64,000 bases of DNA, taken from the NCBI RefSeq assembly GCF_016907275.1, contig NZ_JAFBBP010000001.1:2842001-2906000 (forward strand), given 5' to 3'. Each line of letters starts with the position of its first letter. Position 1 is the stretch's first letter. Below the pieces are notes generated by a model. The model saw only the letters and a program-made list of their open reading frames with translations, did not search any database and was not told the DNA's origin. Position numbers and translations under genes: made by a program. Shown here piece by piece: positions 7,762 through 15,826 of this stretch. Source of the stretch: Micromonospora luteifusca (lineage in GTDB: Bacteria > Actinomycetota > Actinomycetes > Mycobacteriales > Micromonosporaceae).

Positions 7762-8654
7762 CGCCGTACCCCATGCTCGTGATCGTGTTGCGTGCGCTTC
7801 TTGTCGTGCGGCCGTACGGCCAGGCGGGGGCTGCCGGTCGCGGCCCAGACGGCGAGCGCGTCGGCGGTGGCCTGTACGTCGTGCACGCGTACGCCCCAGG
7901 CGCCCGCGGCGACCGCCAGCACGCTGGTGGCCACGGTGGCCGCCTCCCGTTGGGCGGTCGGTCGCGGCGCGCCGTCCGGGGCGGCGAGCAGCCTGCCGAG
8001 GTACGACTTGCGGCTGGCCCCGAAGAGCAGCGGGTAGCCGAGGTCCAGCAGCTCCGGCAGGCGGGCGCTGAGCTCCCAGTTGTGCGCCGCGGTCTTGGCG
8101 AAGCCGAGTCCAGGGTCGACGATGAGGCGGTCGGCGGCCACCCCGGCGGCCAGCGCCGCGTCGATCCGTTGGGCCAACTCGGTCCGGACGTCGGCCACCA
8201 CGTCGGTGTAGTTGGCCAGCTCCCGCATCTCCCGGGAGTGGCCACGCCAGTGCATCAACACCCAGGGGCATTGCGCGTCGCGGACCACGCGGGCCATGTC
8301 CGGGTCGGCCAGCCCGCCGGAGACGTCGTTGACCACCGCCGCCCCGGCGGCCAGGGCGGCCTCCGCCACCCGTGCGCGGCTGGTGTCGATGCTGACCGCC
8401 ACCCCGGCGGCGGTCAGCTCGCGGATGACCGGCAACACCCGGGCGACCTCGGTCGCGGCGTCGATCCGCTCGGCGCCCGGACGGGTCGACTCGCCGCCGA
8501 TGTCAATCAGGTGCGCACCGGCGTCGCGGAGACGGACGCCATGTCCGACGGCCGAGTCGAGGTCGGCGTACCGTCCGCCGTCGGAGAAGGAGTCCGGTGT
8601 GACGTTGAGGACGCCCATCACCACCGGGCCCGGAGCCCGCACCAGATCGGTCAC
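7758..8654 (-). CDS. folP: Dihydropteroate synthase
   Basis: DHPS condenses 6-hydroxymethyl-dihydropterin pyrophosphate with p-aminobenzoate and is the sulfonamide target. The 298-aa TIM-barrel shows MGVLNVTPDSFSDGG, IDIGGESTRPGA, NDVSGG, DPGLGFAKT and FGASRKSYLG. The GTG start at 8654 is favoured because a TACCGT -10 box ends six bases upstream, giving a leaderless mRNA. Earlier in-frame starts would add about 80 unrelated residues. It heads the operon folP-folB-folK-DUF3180 and is divergent from the secretion-like operon. Confidence 0.95.
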   Translation of the reverse strand: MTDLVRAPGPVVMGVLNVTPDSFSDGGRYADLDSAVGHGVRLRDAGAHLIDIGGESTRPGAERIDAATEVARVLPVIRELTAAGVAVSIDTSRARVAEAALAAGAAVVNDVSGGLADPDMARVVRDAQCPWVLMHWRGHSREMRELANYTDVVADVRTELAQRIDAALAAGVAADRLIVDPGLGFAKTAAHNWELSARLPELLDLGYPLLFGASRKSYLGRLLAAPDGAPRPTAQREAATVATSVLAVAAGAWGVRVHDVQATADALAVWAATGSPRLAVRPHDKKRTQHDHEHGVRR

Positions 8655-8660
8655 GACTAG

Positions 8661-8666
8661 ACGGTA
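8661..8666 (-). promoter_or_regulatory. -10 box TACCGT of the leaderless folate operon
   Basis: TACCGT on the minus strand occupies -12 to -7 relative to the folP GTG. There is no purine-rich site between it and the start. Confidence 0.55.
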
Positions 8667-8785
8667 CCGGTCGCGCCGGCGGCGCCCACCGACCCGGGTC
8701 GGCTCGCAATCACCAGCGCTGACGTGCATGTTAGAACAGGTGTACGATCGGTCATCCGGGCAGCATCGGGCAGTCCCTTCGCGGC

Positions 8786-8814
8786 TTGTCGCAATCCGGG
8801 GCGGCCCGTACGCT
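8786..8814 (+). promoter_or_regulatory. Promoter of the secretion-like operon
   Basis: TTGTCG (8786-8791) and TACGCT (8809-8814) are separated by exactly 17 bases, a good match to the actinobacterial housekeeping-sigma consensus. Transcription would begin near 8821, about 190 nt before the first start codon. Confidence 0.6.
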
Positions 8815-8820
8815 CTGGAA

Positions 8821-9011
8821 TTGGCCAGCATCGAGATGGCGAAGCTTGGAGGGAGGGCCGAAGCGGGGAAAATCCGCCCAAACCTCGCCACGCTCCGTGG
8901 TGAGTAACGAACACAGGGTCAAGATCGCTGTGCCCTGTGGAGCACTTTTCCCGCCAGGCTCGCCTATTGCACCGCCGCGGCACCGCCGGCCGCGCTATGG
9001 GGAGGTTTCCA
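8821..9011 (+). other. Structured 5' leader of the secretion-like operon
   Basis: This is most of the 357-nt gap between folP and the first secretion gene and contains no credible coding sequence. A perfect CACAGGG/CCCTGTG stem (8912-8918 with 8933-8939) encloses a 14-nt loop. A GCGG/CCGC hairpin with an A-rich loop lies near 8855-8875, and a CAC/GTG stem follows. The end carries the GGGGAGG ribosome site. I do not recognise a known riboswitch class; control through the leader is an inference. Confidence 0.4.
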
Positions 9012-9326
9012 GTGATCGCCTTCGAGCTCATGGAGACGGCGTCGTCCGGCGTCGCCCACGCGCTCTCCACCCTGGCGTCGACTCCGCTCGCCGAGCCGGC
9101 ACCGAAGGGGATCGACACCAACAGTGTCGTCACCTTCTTCGCCAGCAAGATCGCACCGATCCTGCTCGCCGTCCTGGGCGTCATCTTCATCGGCCGTGCC
9201 AGCCGGGGCGAGATCTCCAAGGTGCTGACCAGCTCCGCGATCGCCATCGTCGGGCTCGCCTTCATCGCCGGCGCGGCAACACTCTTCTTCGTCGGCGATT
9301 ACCTGATCGACCTGATCTTCGAATAG
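9012..9326 (+). CDS. Small two-helix membrane protein, VirB2/TrbC pilin-like position
   Basis: The 104-aa protein has an Ala/Ser/Pro-rich N-terminal 40 residues and two hydrophobic helices at about 47-65 and 77-100, separated by a short basic loop (RASRGEIS). This resembles the size and topology of VirB2/TrbC pilin-like or TcpD-like subunits at the head of conjugation operons. The assignment rests on topology and context, not on a sequence motif. The GTG at 9012 has a strong GGGGAGG site six bases away; earlier in-frame ATG codons lack one. It is first in a seven-gene rightward run. Confidence 0.75.
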   Translation: MIAFELMETASSGVAHALSTLASTPLAEPAPKGIDTNSVVTFFASKIAPILLAVLGVIFIGRASRGEISKVLTSSAIAIVGLAFIAGAATLFFVGDYLIDLIFE

Positions 9327-9339
9327 GCGCGTTCACCAA

Positions 9340-9702
9340 ATGCGGCTGCGCACCGACGACGACATCTACCGGGCCCGCCTGGTCTACCTCGGGCCGCCCG
9401 GTTACACCCTTCCGGTCCACCTGCCCTACGCCCAGTACGGGCTCTTCATTCTGCTGGTCCCCCTCTACATGTTCATCCACTGGCTGTTCACGTTGACGGT
9501 CGACCTCTTCCCCGCCTGGGAGATCGCGCTCGCCATCGTGACCACGTCGTTCATCTTCCGGCACGTCGACCCCGATCGGCCGGCGCGGGTGGTCATCCGC
9601 ACCGCGCTGACCGACTGGCGACGCACCCGGGAGCCGGCGATCGAGCAGCGCGACCCGCGCCTGGTCGGCAGCCGGATCAGGATCCGGGAGGAGCTGGCAT
9701 GA
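9340..9702 (+). CDS. PrgI/VirB3-like membrane protein of the secretion-like operon
   Basis: The 120-aa protein begins with a polar segment and has two closely spaced helices at about residues 36-55 and 62-78 (LFILLVPLYMFIHWLFTLTV, then LFPAWEIALAIVTTSFIF). A basic C-terminal tail ends RIRIREELA. Two adjacent helices near the N-terminus followed by a charged tail, immediately upstream of a VirB4-type ATPase, is the layout of PrgI/VirB3 proteins. The family assignment is an inference. Its stop overlaps the next small ORF by four bases. Confidence 0.75.
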   Translation: MRLRTDDDIYRARLVYLGPPGYTLPVHLPYAQYGLFILLVPLYMFIHWLFTLTVDLFPAWEIALAIVTTSFIFRHVDPDRPARVVIRTALTDWRRTREPAIEQRDPRLVGSRIRIREELA

Positions 9703-9776
9703 CCGGGCGTACGCCGATCGGTCCTTCGCACGACGCAGGCAACAGCCTGCGGCCAGTCGCTGAGGCGGTCGCATGA
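9699..9776 (+). CDS. 25-residue micro-ORF coupled on both sides
   Basis: An ATG at 9699 overlaps the upstream stop as ATGA, and the ORF's own stop overlaps the ATG of the VirB4 gene as ATGA. It exactly bridges an otherwise 70-nt gap and encodes a soluble peptide beginning MTGRTPIGPSHD and ending AEAVA. Its most economical role is to keep ribosomes moving into the ATPase gene; the peptide could also be functional. Double overlap by chance is unlikely but possible. Confidence 0.5.
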   Translation: MTGRTPIGPSHDAGNSLRPVAEAVA

Positions 9777-12700
9777 GTCGCTCTTCCACGCCGGGCTCCC
9801 CGGCCGGCCACCCGGCCGTACCGGCAAGTCACCGTGCGCAGTCATACGACTACACCGGAGCCGAGGATGAGGACGAGGTGGCGCTCGATCCCGCGTTGGT
9901 GACGTCGCCCGGCCACGGTGCGGTCGGCGTGTTCCAGGCACCCAGGCCGGTCCCCCGCCGGACGCCGCCCGCTGAGCCCACCGCGGTGTCGGCCGGCGAG
10001 AACGCCGACATCGACTCCCCCTTCCTGGACCTCTTCGGCGGTGCACGGCCCGGCGCGCCCCGAGCCCTTTCGGCCGGTCCGAGCACCCGGGAGCAGCCGG
10101 CGATCCCACAGCAGCCGCCACCTGGGGCCGGCCCGGCCCCAGCCCGCCCGATTCCCGAACTGGAACCACCGTGGACGCCCGACGACCAGCCCGGCAGTGG
10201 TCGCCGGCCCGTCGAGCCACGACACGGGGGCGGCCACCCGACCGGCGAGTCCCGGGTGCCGCATCAGGTTGGTGATCGGCTGCCGATGCTCCGTCCACCG
10301 GCTGAGCCCGGCCCGACCGCCGCCGCACCGCCGCCGACGACCGCCGGTCCCGTCAGCCGCCCCGCCAGCACCGGGCCGGGCAGCGGCTCCGCGGCTACGG
10401 CGGCCGGCCGACCGACGGCTCAAGCGAGCCGCCCAACAACTCAGACGGCTCGGCCGACAGCGTCGGCGGAGCAGTTGGCCAGCACCGCGCCCCCGCAGCG
10501 GCCGGCTCTGGAGCGCACCGCGCGCCGGACCACCAACACGGAACGGCCCCGGGGCGTCGACACCGAGCCGGCCGGGCGGGAAGTCGCCCCGCCCCGCCAG
10601 CGTGCCGCGAGCCGACCGGACCGGCCGACCAAACCAACGCGGGTCCGCGCCCCGAAGTTCAAATTTGGGGATCGGGACCCATCGGTCGAGCTGGCCATCA
10701 CCGAGATCGCCGGGCACCTGACCTTCACCCCGAACACCGTCACCGCCTGGTACTGGCTGCCCGAGGTCCGCTGGGCATTCCGTCCGGACGCGGAACGCGA
10801 AGCACTGCTGTCGGCAATCTCCGAGCAGTACGCCGGCCTGGCCGGCTTCCGGCTGCACCTGCGCCGCACCACCCGGCCGTTCCCCGCCGACGAGTGGGCA
10901 CGCACCATCGACGCACACACCTCGGCACCGCTACCCGACGTACCCGGCACCACCGGCTGGGCCGATCACCTGGTCGCCGCCCAACGGCACCTGATGGCGG
11001 TCAACCACGCTGAGGGCCAGACCTACCTGGGTGTCACCTTCGCCCGCCGGTCCCTCGGCGACTCGCTCACCGAACGGTTGCTGCGCAGCTTCGGTCGGGG
11101 CACCGCCGAGGGTGAACGCCGCAAGCTGGGCCGCACCGTGGAACAGTTCGACGAGGTGCTCGGCGCGTTCGGCATGCGCGGCCGGCGGGTCACCGCCCAG
11201 GAGCTGGAGTGGCTGCTCTACCGCTCGGTGGCGCTGTGCATGTCACCGCCGAGCACCCTCTCCCCCGTCACCGACGGGCGCTGGGAACGCGGCGACCTGC
11301 TCGCCATGACCGAGCAGGTGGAGCGCTACCGCACCCCGTACGGCTCGACGGTGAAGCTGGTCAACCGGATGACCGGCGAGGAGCGGCACGTGGCCGTACT
11401 CGCCGTCGGCCGGATGGAGCCGCTGGAGATCCCGGAACGGCACGAGCCCTGGCTGCACTTCCACGAGCGGCTGCCCTGGCCGATGGAAATCTCCACCCGC
11501 GTCGACATCCTCGGCTCCAACGACTCCTTCCGAAACCTCGAACACCGGCTGCGGATGATCCGCTCGCAACAGCTCGACTATGCCGAGCACGGCATCGACG
11601 CACCCCCGGAGTTGGAGCGACTGGCCAAGCGCGCACTCGTCATCGGCGACGAAATGACCACCGGCCTGCCGGTCGACTCGGCCCGTGCACACGGCTGGCA
11701 CCGAATCGCCGTCGGCGGCCGGACCAGGGAGGAATGCCTGGAGCGGGCACGCCGGCTCATCCAGCTCTACTCCCGGGAGCTGCGCATCTCGCTGCAGCAC
11801 CCGAAGAACCAGGACTGGCTGGCCCGCGAGTTCATCCCCGGCGAACCGATCGCCAACACCGGCTACGTCCGCCGCATGCCGGTGCCGTTGCTCGCAGCCG
11901 CGCTTCCCCAGGCCGCATCGAACGTGGGCGACCGGCGAGGCGACCTGATCGGCCGGACCGCCGGCACCTGCCGCCGTCCGGTCTTCCTCGACCTGCACTT
12001 CCCCATGGAGGTCCGGGAGCGCTCCGGGCTTGCGGTCTTCGTTGCCGAACCGGGCGGTGGCAAGTCGACCCTGCTCGGCGCACTGGGCTACCTGGCGGCC
12101 CGCAGAGGTGTCCAGGTGACCCTGCTCGACCCGTCCGGGCCGCTGGCGCGACTCTGCGCGATGCCGGAGCTGCGACCGTACTCCCGGGTGTTGAACCTGA
12201 CCGGCTCGGAGCACGGCACGCTGGCGCCCTACTCGCTCATTCCCACGCCACTGCGTACCGAATTCGCTGCCGGGGCGTCCGGTGACCGCGAGTTCGAGAT
12301 CGCGGTCTCCAACGCGCGGGCCGAGCGGCGGATGCTGGTCCAGGACATCTGCATGATGCTCGTTCCTCCGCAGGTGGCCCGGGAGGCGTCTACCGCCACC
12401 CTGTTCCGGCACGCGGTCCGCCAGGTCCCCGCCGAGGAGACATCCACGTTGGACGACGTGGTGAGCTGCCTCGGTCGTCTCGACGACGACGCCGGCAAGG
12501 AGCTCGCCAACCTCCTGTTGGACACCGCCGAGATGCCACTGGCGATGCTCTTCTTCGGGCGGCCACCGGAAGGGCTGCTCGGCGCCGACGCCGCACTCAC
12601 CGTGATCACCATGGCCGGGCTGCGGTTGCCCGACCTCAAGATCGAACGGGAGTACTGGTCGGCCGAGGAGGCACTGGCCCTGCCGATGCTGCACACCGCG

Positions 12701-13222
12701 CACCGGCTCGCCGTCCGCCGGTGCTACGGCGGCTCGATGTCGTCCCGAAAACTGGTGGGCCTGGACGAGGCGCACTTCATGGAGGGCTGGCGGTCCGGGC
12801 GCTCGTTCCTGGTCCGACTCGCTCGCGACTCCCGCAAATGGAACCTTGCCGCGCTGGTCGCCTCACAGAACCCCCGCGACATCCTCGGTCTCGACGTGCA
12901 AAACCTGGTCTCCACCGTCTTCGTCGGCCGGATCGCCGAAGACGCCGAGATCGCCTCCGAAGCACTACGGCTGCTACGGGTGCCCGTCAACGACGGATAC
13001 GAGGCCACACTCGCCTCGCTCTCCGCCGCCGACACCAACTCGGCCACCCGCCTCGGCTTCCGCGAGTTCGTGATGCGCGACGTCGACGGCCGCGTGCAGA
13101 AGGTCCGAGTCGACGTCTCGTACGTCGAAGGGCTGCTGGACCACCTCGACACGACGCCCGCCGCGATCGCCGCAGCGGCCGGAGTGCTGCCGAGCATCCC
13201 CCTGCCGGATCTGGAGGCGTGA
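9773..13222 (+). CDS. VirB4/TrbE-family secretion ATPase with long disordered N-terminus
   Basis: This is the motor ATPase of the type IV secretion-like operon, 1149 aa, long for the family. Residues 1-295 are Pro/Ala/Arg-rich and probably disordered. Residues 295-740 form the VirB4 N-terminal domain. The RecA-like core has Walker A GGGKSTLLG near 760, LLDPSGPLARL after it, Walker B KLVGLDEAHF near 995 and the LVASQNPRDI sensor strand. No transmembrane segment is obvious. No relaxase or VirD4/TcpA-type coupling ATPase follows, so DNA transfer cannot be assumed. The next gene starts one base after the stop. Confidence 0.9.
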   Translation: MSRSSTPGSPAGHPAVPASHRAQSYDYTGAEDEDEVALDPALVTSPGHGAVGVFQAPRPVPRRTPPAEPTAVSAGENADIDSPFLDLFGGARPGAPRALSAGPSTREQPAIPQQPPPGAGPAPARPIPELEPPWTPDDQPGSGRRPVEPRHGGGHPTGESRVPHQVGDRLPMLRPPAEPGPTAAAPPPTTAGPVSRPASTGPGSGSAATAAGRPTAQASRPTTQTARPTASAEQLASTAPPQRPALERTARRTTNTERPRGVDTEPAGREVAPPRQRAASRPDRPTKPTRVRAPKFKFGDRDPSVELAITEIAGHLTFTPNTVTAWYWLPEVRWAFRPDAEREALLSAISEQYAGLAGFRLHLRRTTRPFPADEWARTIDAHTSAPLPDVPGTTGWADHLVAAQRHLMAVNHAEGQTYLGVTFARRSLGDSLTERLLRSFGRGTAEGERRKLGRTVEQFDEVLGAFGMRGRRVTAQELEWLLYRSVALCMSPPSTLSPVTDGRWERGDLLAMTEQVERYRTPYGSTVKLVNRMTGEERHVAVLAVGRMEPLEIPERHEPWLHFHERLPWPMEISTRVDILGSNDSFRNLEHRLRMIRSQQLDYAEHGIDAPPELERLAKRALVIGDEMTTGLPVDSARAHGWHRIAVGGRTREECLERARRLIQLYSRELRISLQHPKNQDWLAREFIPGEPIANTGYVRRMPVPLLAAALPQAASNVGDRRGDLIGRTAGTCRRPVFLDLHFPMEVRERSGLAVFVAEPGGGKSTLLGALGYLAARRGVQVTLLDPSGPLARLCAMPELRPYSRVLNLTGSEHGTLAPYSLIPTPLRTEFAAGASGDREFEIAVSNARAERRMLVQDICMMLVPPQVAREASTATLFRHAVRQVPAEETSTLDDVVSCLGRLDDDAGKELANLLLDTAEMPLAMLFFGRPPEGLLGADAALTVITMAGLRLPDLKIEREYWSAEEALALPMLHTAHRLAVRRCYGGSMSSRKLVGLDEAHFMEGWRSGRSFLVRLARDSRKWNLAALVASQNPRDILGLDVQNLVSTVFVGRIAEDAEIASEALRLLRVPVNDGYEATLASLSAADTNSATRLGFREFVMRDVDGRVQKVRVDVSYVEGLLDHLDTTPAAIAAAAGVLPSIPLPDLEA

Positions 13223-13223
13223 C

Positions 13224-15272
13224 ATGGCTAGGGCCTGGGTCAGGGTCCTCGGTCGAGCCGAGGCGGAGTCCAGGCGGCGTCCGCCAAGGCGCAGGCCGGC
13301 CGAGGGCCGTGACCCAGGCCCCGGGGCCCGGGCAAGGATCACGTCGTTCCTGCTCACCCTCGGCGTACTGGCCGTGGCCACCCTCAGCTGGCCGCTGATC
13401 GGTGCAGAGGCCGCAGCCGCCGCACCTCCCGCCGCGCAGGCCCGCGCCGACCTCTGCACAACCGCAGAGTGGCAGGCCGACTTCCGGGCCTGCGTAGGAA
13501 AGCTCAAGAAGGTGAGCGAGGCGGAAATTGACTGCCGAAAGCCGCCCGTGCCGTCCACCCCGGATTCCGGCCTAGCCGGCTGGTTCGCCTCCCGCCCGGA
13601 ATCTTCCAAGTTGCCTGGGCCAAAAGGCATCTACAGCGACTACGGCTATGGCGGTTACAGCTTCAACACGTACGACGTGGAGGGTGGTTGTGCCTCCACC
13701 GTTCTTCACCCGGACTACAAGTTCACCACCACAGTCGCCAACGGCGAGCTCATGATGGCCACGGCGGTGGTGGGCGCCTCGAACGCGATGCGGGAGCGGG
13801 CTTGGGATCCCCGCTCGATGTGGGACTGGGCCGACCCGTTGGTCGAGAAAGCCACAAAAGCCGTATACCAGAAGGTATTCAGTGTGTTCGGCATCATCAC
13901 GCTTTGCGTGGTGGGCCTTTACCTGCTTTGGCGCTCGCGCCAGTCGGACATGAGCAATGCGATGACCACGGCCGGTTGGGCGTTGCTGGTGATGGTGGCC
14001 GTCACCGCGCTGGCCGCCTGGCCGGTTAAGTCGGCGAACATCGCCGACGGCACCCTGATCACCTCTCTCGGCGTCGTGCACGACGCCATAGGCCCGGCGT
14101 CCAGGGACATCCCAAGCGACAAGTGCGTACTCCCTAATCCGGATGCCTGTGTCGACAAGCGACCACCGGCGGTCCGGGCCAGTGACACCGCGACCGAATC
14201 AATGCTCTACCGCAACTGGCTCCGCGGTGTGCTCGGCTCAGCCGACAGCGAGACCGCCAAGAAGTACGGCCGGGCACTTTACGACGCTAAGTCACTTAGC
14301 TGGGGTGAGGCAGAATCAATCCGCTCCAATCCCGCCACTCGTGATGTAGTCATCAAGGCTAAGCAGCAGCAGTGGATGACGGTTGCAGAGCAGATTGAGA
14401 CCGAGGACCCGGAGGCGTATGAGTTTCTGGTGGGCACCCGCGACATGGACCGAATCGGCTCTGGGTTCATCGCGGTGCTCGCGGCCGTGCTCTTCGCAAT
14501 GTTCGACCTCACCGCGTCGGTGTTGGTGCTGCTCGGCTTCCTGATCTTCCGGTGGGCGGTGATCGCGGCACCCATCCTGGGTACGGTCGGTCTGCTCCGG
14601 CCGGCCAGCGCCGGGCTGCGGCGGTTGGCGAATGCCGTGGTCGCCGCAGTCTTCAACATCGCCATCTTCGGCACCGGGGCGGCCATCTACCTGTTCGCGG
14701 TCGACCTGATCATGAGCACCCCCACCCTGGCCGGTTGGCTCCAGGTGGTGCTGGTCTGGCTGTGCGGTGTGGTCGGCTGGCTGCTGCTACGGCCGTACCG
14801 GCGGATCACCCAGCTTGGCGGCAAGGACAGCAGCGAGGCGGTCAGCTCGGCCGGGTCCTGGCACCGCCGGTTCTTCCGTGACATGCGGACCGCCGCACGA
14901 CTCGATGTGGCGGAGCCGGGTGGCACGGCAGAGCCGGTAGGCGGACGTCGCCGGTCGCCGGACGCGGAGCAGACCCGGCTGCGCCCGGAGGCGCGTAGGG
15001 AAGATCCGGTTTCGACACGGACCGCACCGGTCGAGGGCGGACGCACCGACAGCGGCCGACCAGACGGCCGGGAACGCACCGATGAGACGCCGACGGAGAA
15101 GACGCGCGGCCGTGGTCGCCCGGTCGCTCCCCAGCCCCGGCGGCGACAGCCGGCGACGTGGACCGAGCCAGACGTGCCGGCTGAGAACCCGTCGTTCGTG
15201 GTGTACCGGCCGGGCTCCACCGAGCGTGCGCCGGACCGCACCGGACCACGGGTGCGCTCAGAGGCTCGGTGA
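13224..15272 (+). CDS. Polytopic secretion-channel protein, VirB6/TcpH-like
   Basis: The 682-aa protein has a basic N-terminus and a signal-anchor helix at about residues 35-60. A Cys-containing exterior domain (DLCTTAEW, RACVGK, IDCRKP, GGCAST) follows, then a helix pair near 215-270. A second exterior region (SDKCVLPNPDACVDK) precedes four helices between about 415 and 525 and a 150-residue Arg/Pro-rich cytoplasmic tail. Paired cysteines suggest disulphides outside the cell. Topology and position after a VirB4 gene match VirB6-like channel components; there is no direct motif. Base composition around 13.6-14.4 kb is visibly less GC-rich than its neighbours. Confidence 0.82.
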   Translation: MARAWVRVLGRAEAESRRRPPRRRPAEGRDPGPGARARITSFLLTLGVLAVATLSWPLIGAEAAAAAPPAAQARADLCTTAEWQADFRACVGKLKKVSEAEIDCRKPPVPSTPDSGLAGWFASRPESSKLPGPKGIYSDYGYGGYSFNTYDVEGGCASTVLHPDYKFTTTVANGELMMATAVVGASNAMRERAWDPRSMWDWADPLVEKATKAVYQKVFSVFGIITLCVVGLYLLWRSRQSDMSNAMTTAGWALLVMVAVTALAAWPVKSANIADGTLITSLGVVHDAIGPASRDIPSDKCVLPNPDACVDKRPPAVRASDTATESMLYRNWLRGVLGSADSETAKKYGRALYDAKSLSWGEAESIRSNPATRDVVIKAKQQQWMTVAEQIETEDPEAYEFLVGTRDMDRIGSGFIAVLAAVLFAMFDLTASVLVLLGFLIFRWAVIAAPILGTVGLLRPASAGLRRLANAVVAAVFNIAIFGTGAAIYLFAVDLIMSTPTLAGWLQVVLVWLCGVVGWLLLRPYRRITQLGGKDSSEAVSSAGSWHRRFFRDMRTAARLDVAEPGGTAEPVGGRRRSPDAEQTRLRPEARREDPVSTRTAPVEGGRTDSGRPDGRERTDETPTEKTRGRGRPVAPQPRRRQPATWTEPDVPAENPSFVVYRPGSTERAPDRTGPRVRSEAR

Positions 15273-15826
15273 CGGCATTGCGACGGGCCCTGGAGTTCCT
15301 CTTCACCCGGGCACTGCGGTCCCGGCTGGGGGTGGCGCTGGTGATCGCGGTGCTCATCTTCGGCGTAATCGGGGCGGCTCGGCTGGTCTCCGATCCGGCA
15401 GACCCGGGGGACGGGTTGAGCAGCCGGCCGAACCGGCCGATCACCACCGTGGACCCTACAGCCGGCGACGACGGCGTGCTTTCCAGCGAGGCCGCCCCCT
15501 CACCGGTGACGTCGCCCGGTGCTCGCACGCCTGAGCAGACCGCCGAACAATTCGCTGCAGCCTGGCTCGGCCGCCCCGGAATCACCGCCAAGGAGTGGCA
15601 GGCAGGCCTGCGGCCGTTGTCCACGCCGGCCCTTACGGAGAAACTGATTGGTGCCGACCCAGCAGGAGTGCCAGCCAAGAAGCTCACCGGTCCCCTGACG
15701 ATGCGGGAGCGGACTGAAGCGTTCGTCGAACTGGAGATTCCCCTCGACGCCGGCCGACTCCGGCTTGAGCTGGTGGCCTCCAGTGAAGGATGGCTGGTCG
15801 ACGTGTTGGACTGGGAGCGGCCGTGA
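15269..15826 (+). CDS. Single-pass protein with VirB8/TcpC-like arrangement
   Basis: The 185-aa protein has one helix near residues 18-38 (LGVALVIAVLIFGVIGAARL), a Pro/Ser-rich linker and an extracytoplasmic domain of about 100 residues (from EQTAEQFAAAWL to LLVDVLDW-type end). That domain has the alpha-then-beta look of NTF2-like folds used by VirB8 and TcpC. The homology is inferred from layout. The GTG start overlaps the upstream stop (GTGA), and its own stop overlaps the next start, so the three genes are translationally coupled. Confidence 0.78.
   Translation: MTALRRALEFLFTRALRSRLGVALVIAVLIFGVIGAARLVSDPADPGDGLSSRPNRPITTVDPTAGDDGVLSSEAAPSPVTSPGARTPEQTAEQFAAAWLGRPGITAKEWQAGLRPLSTPALTEKLIGADPAGVPAKKLTGPLTMRERTEAFVELEIPLDAGRLRLELVASSEGWLVDVLDWERP

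Noticed and set aside
8830..8990. c-di-AMP (ydaO) or other known riboswitch in the secretion operon leader
   Set aside because: Hairpins are present, but I could not match the conserved core of any class, so it is reported only as a structured leader.
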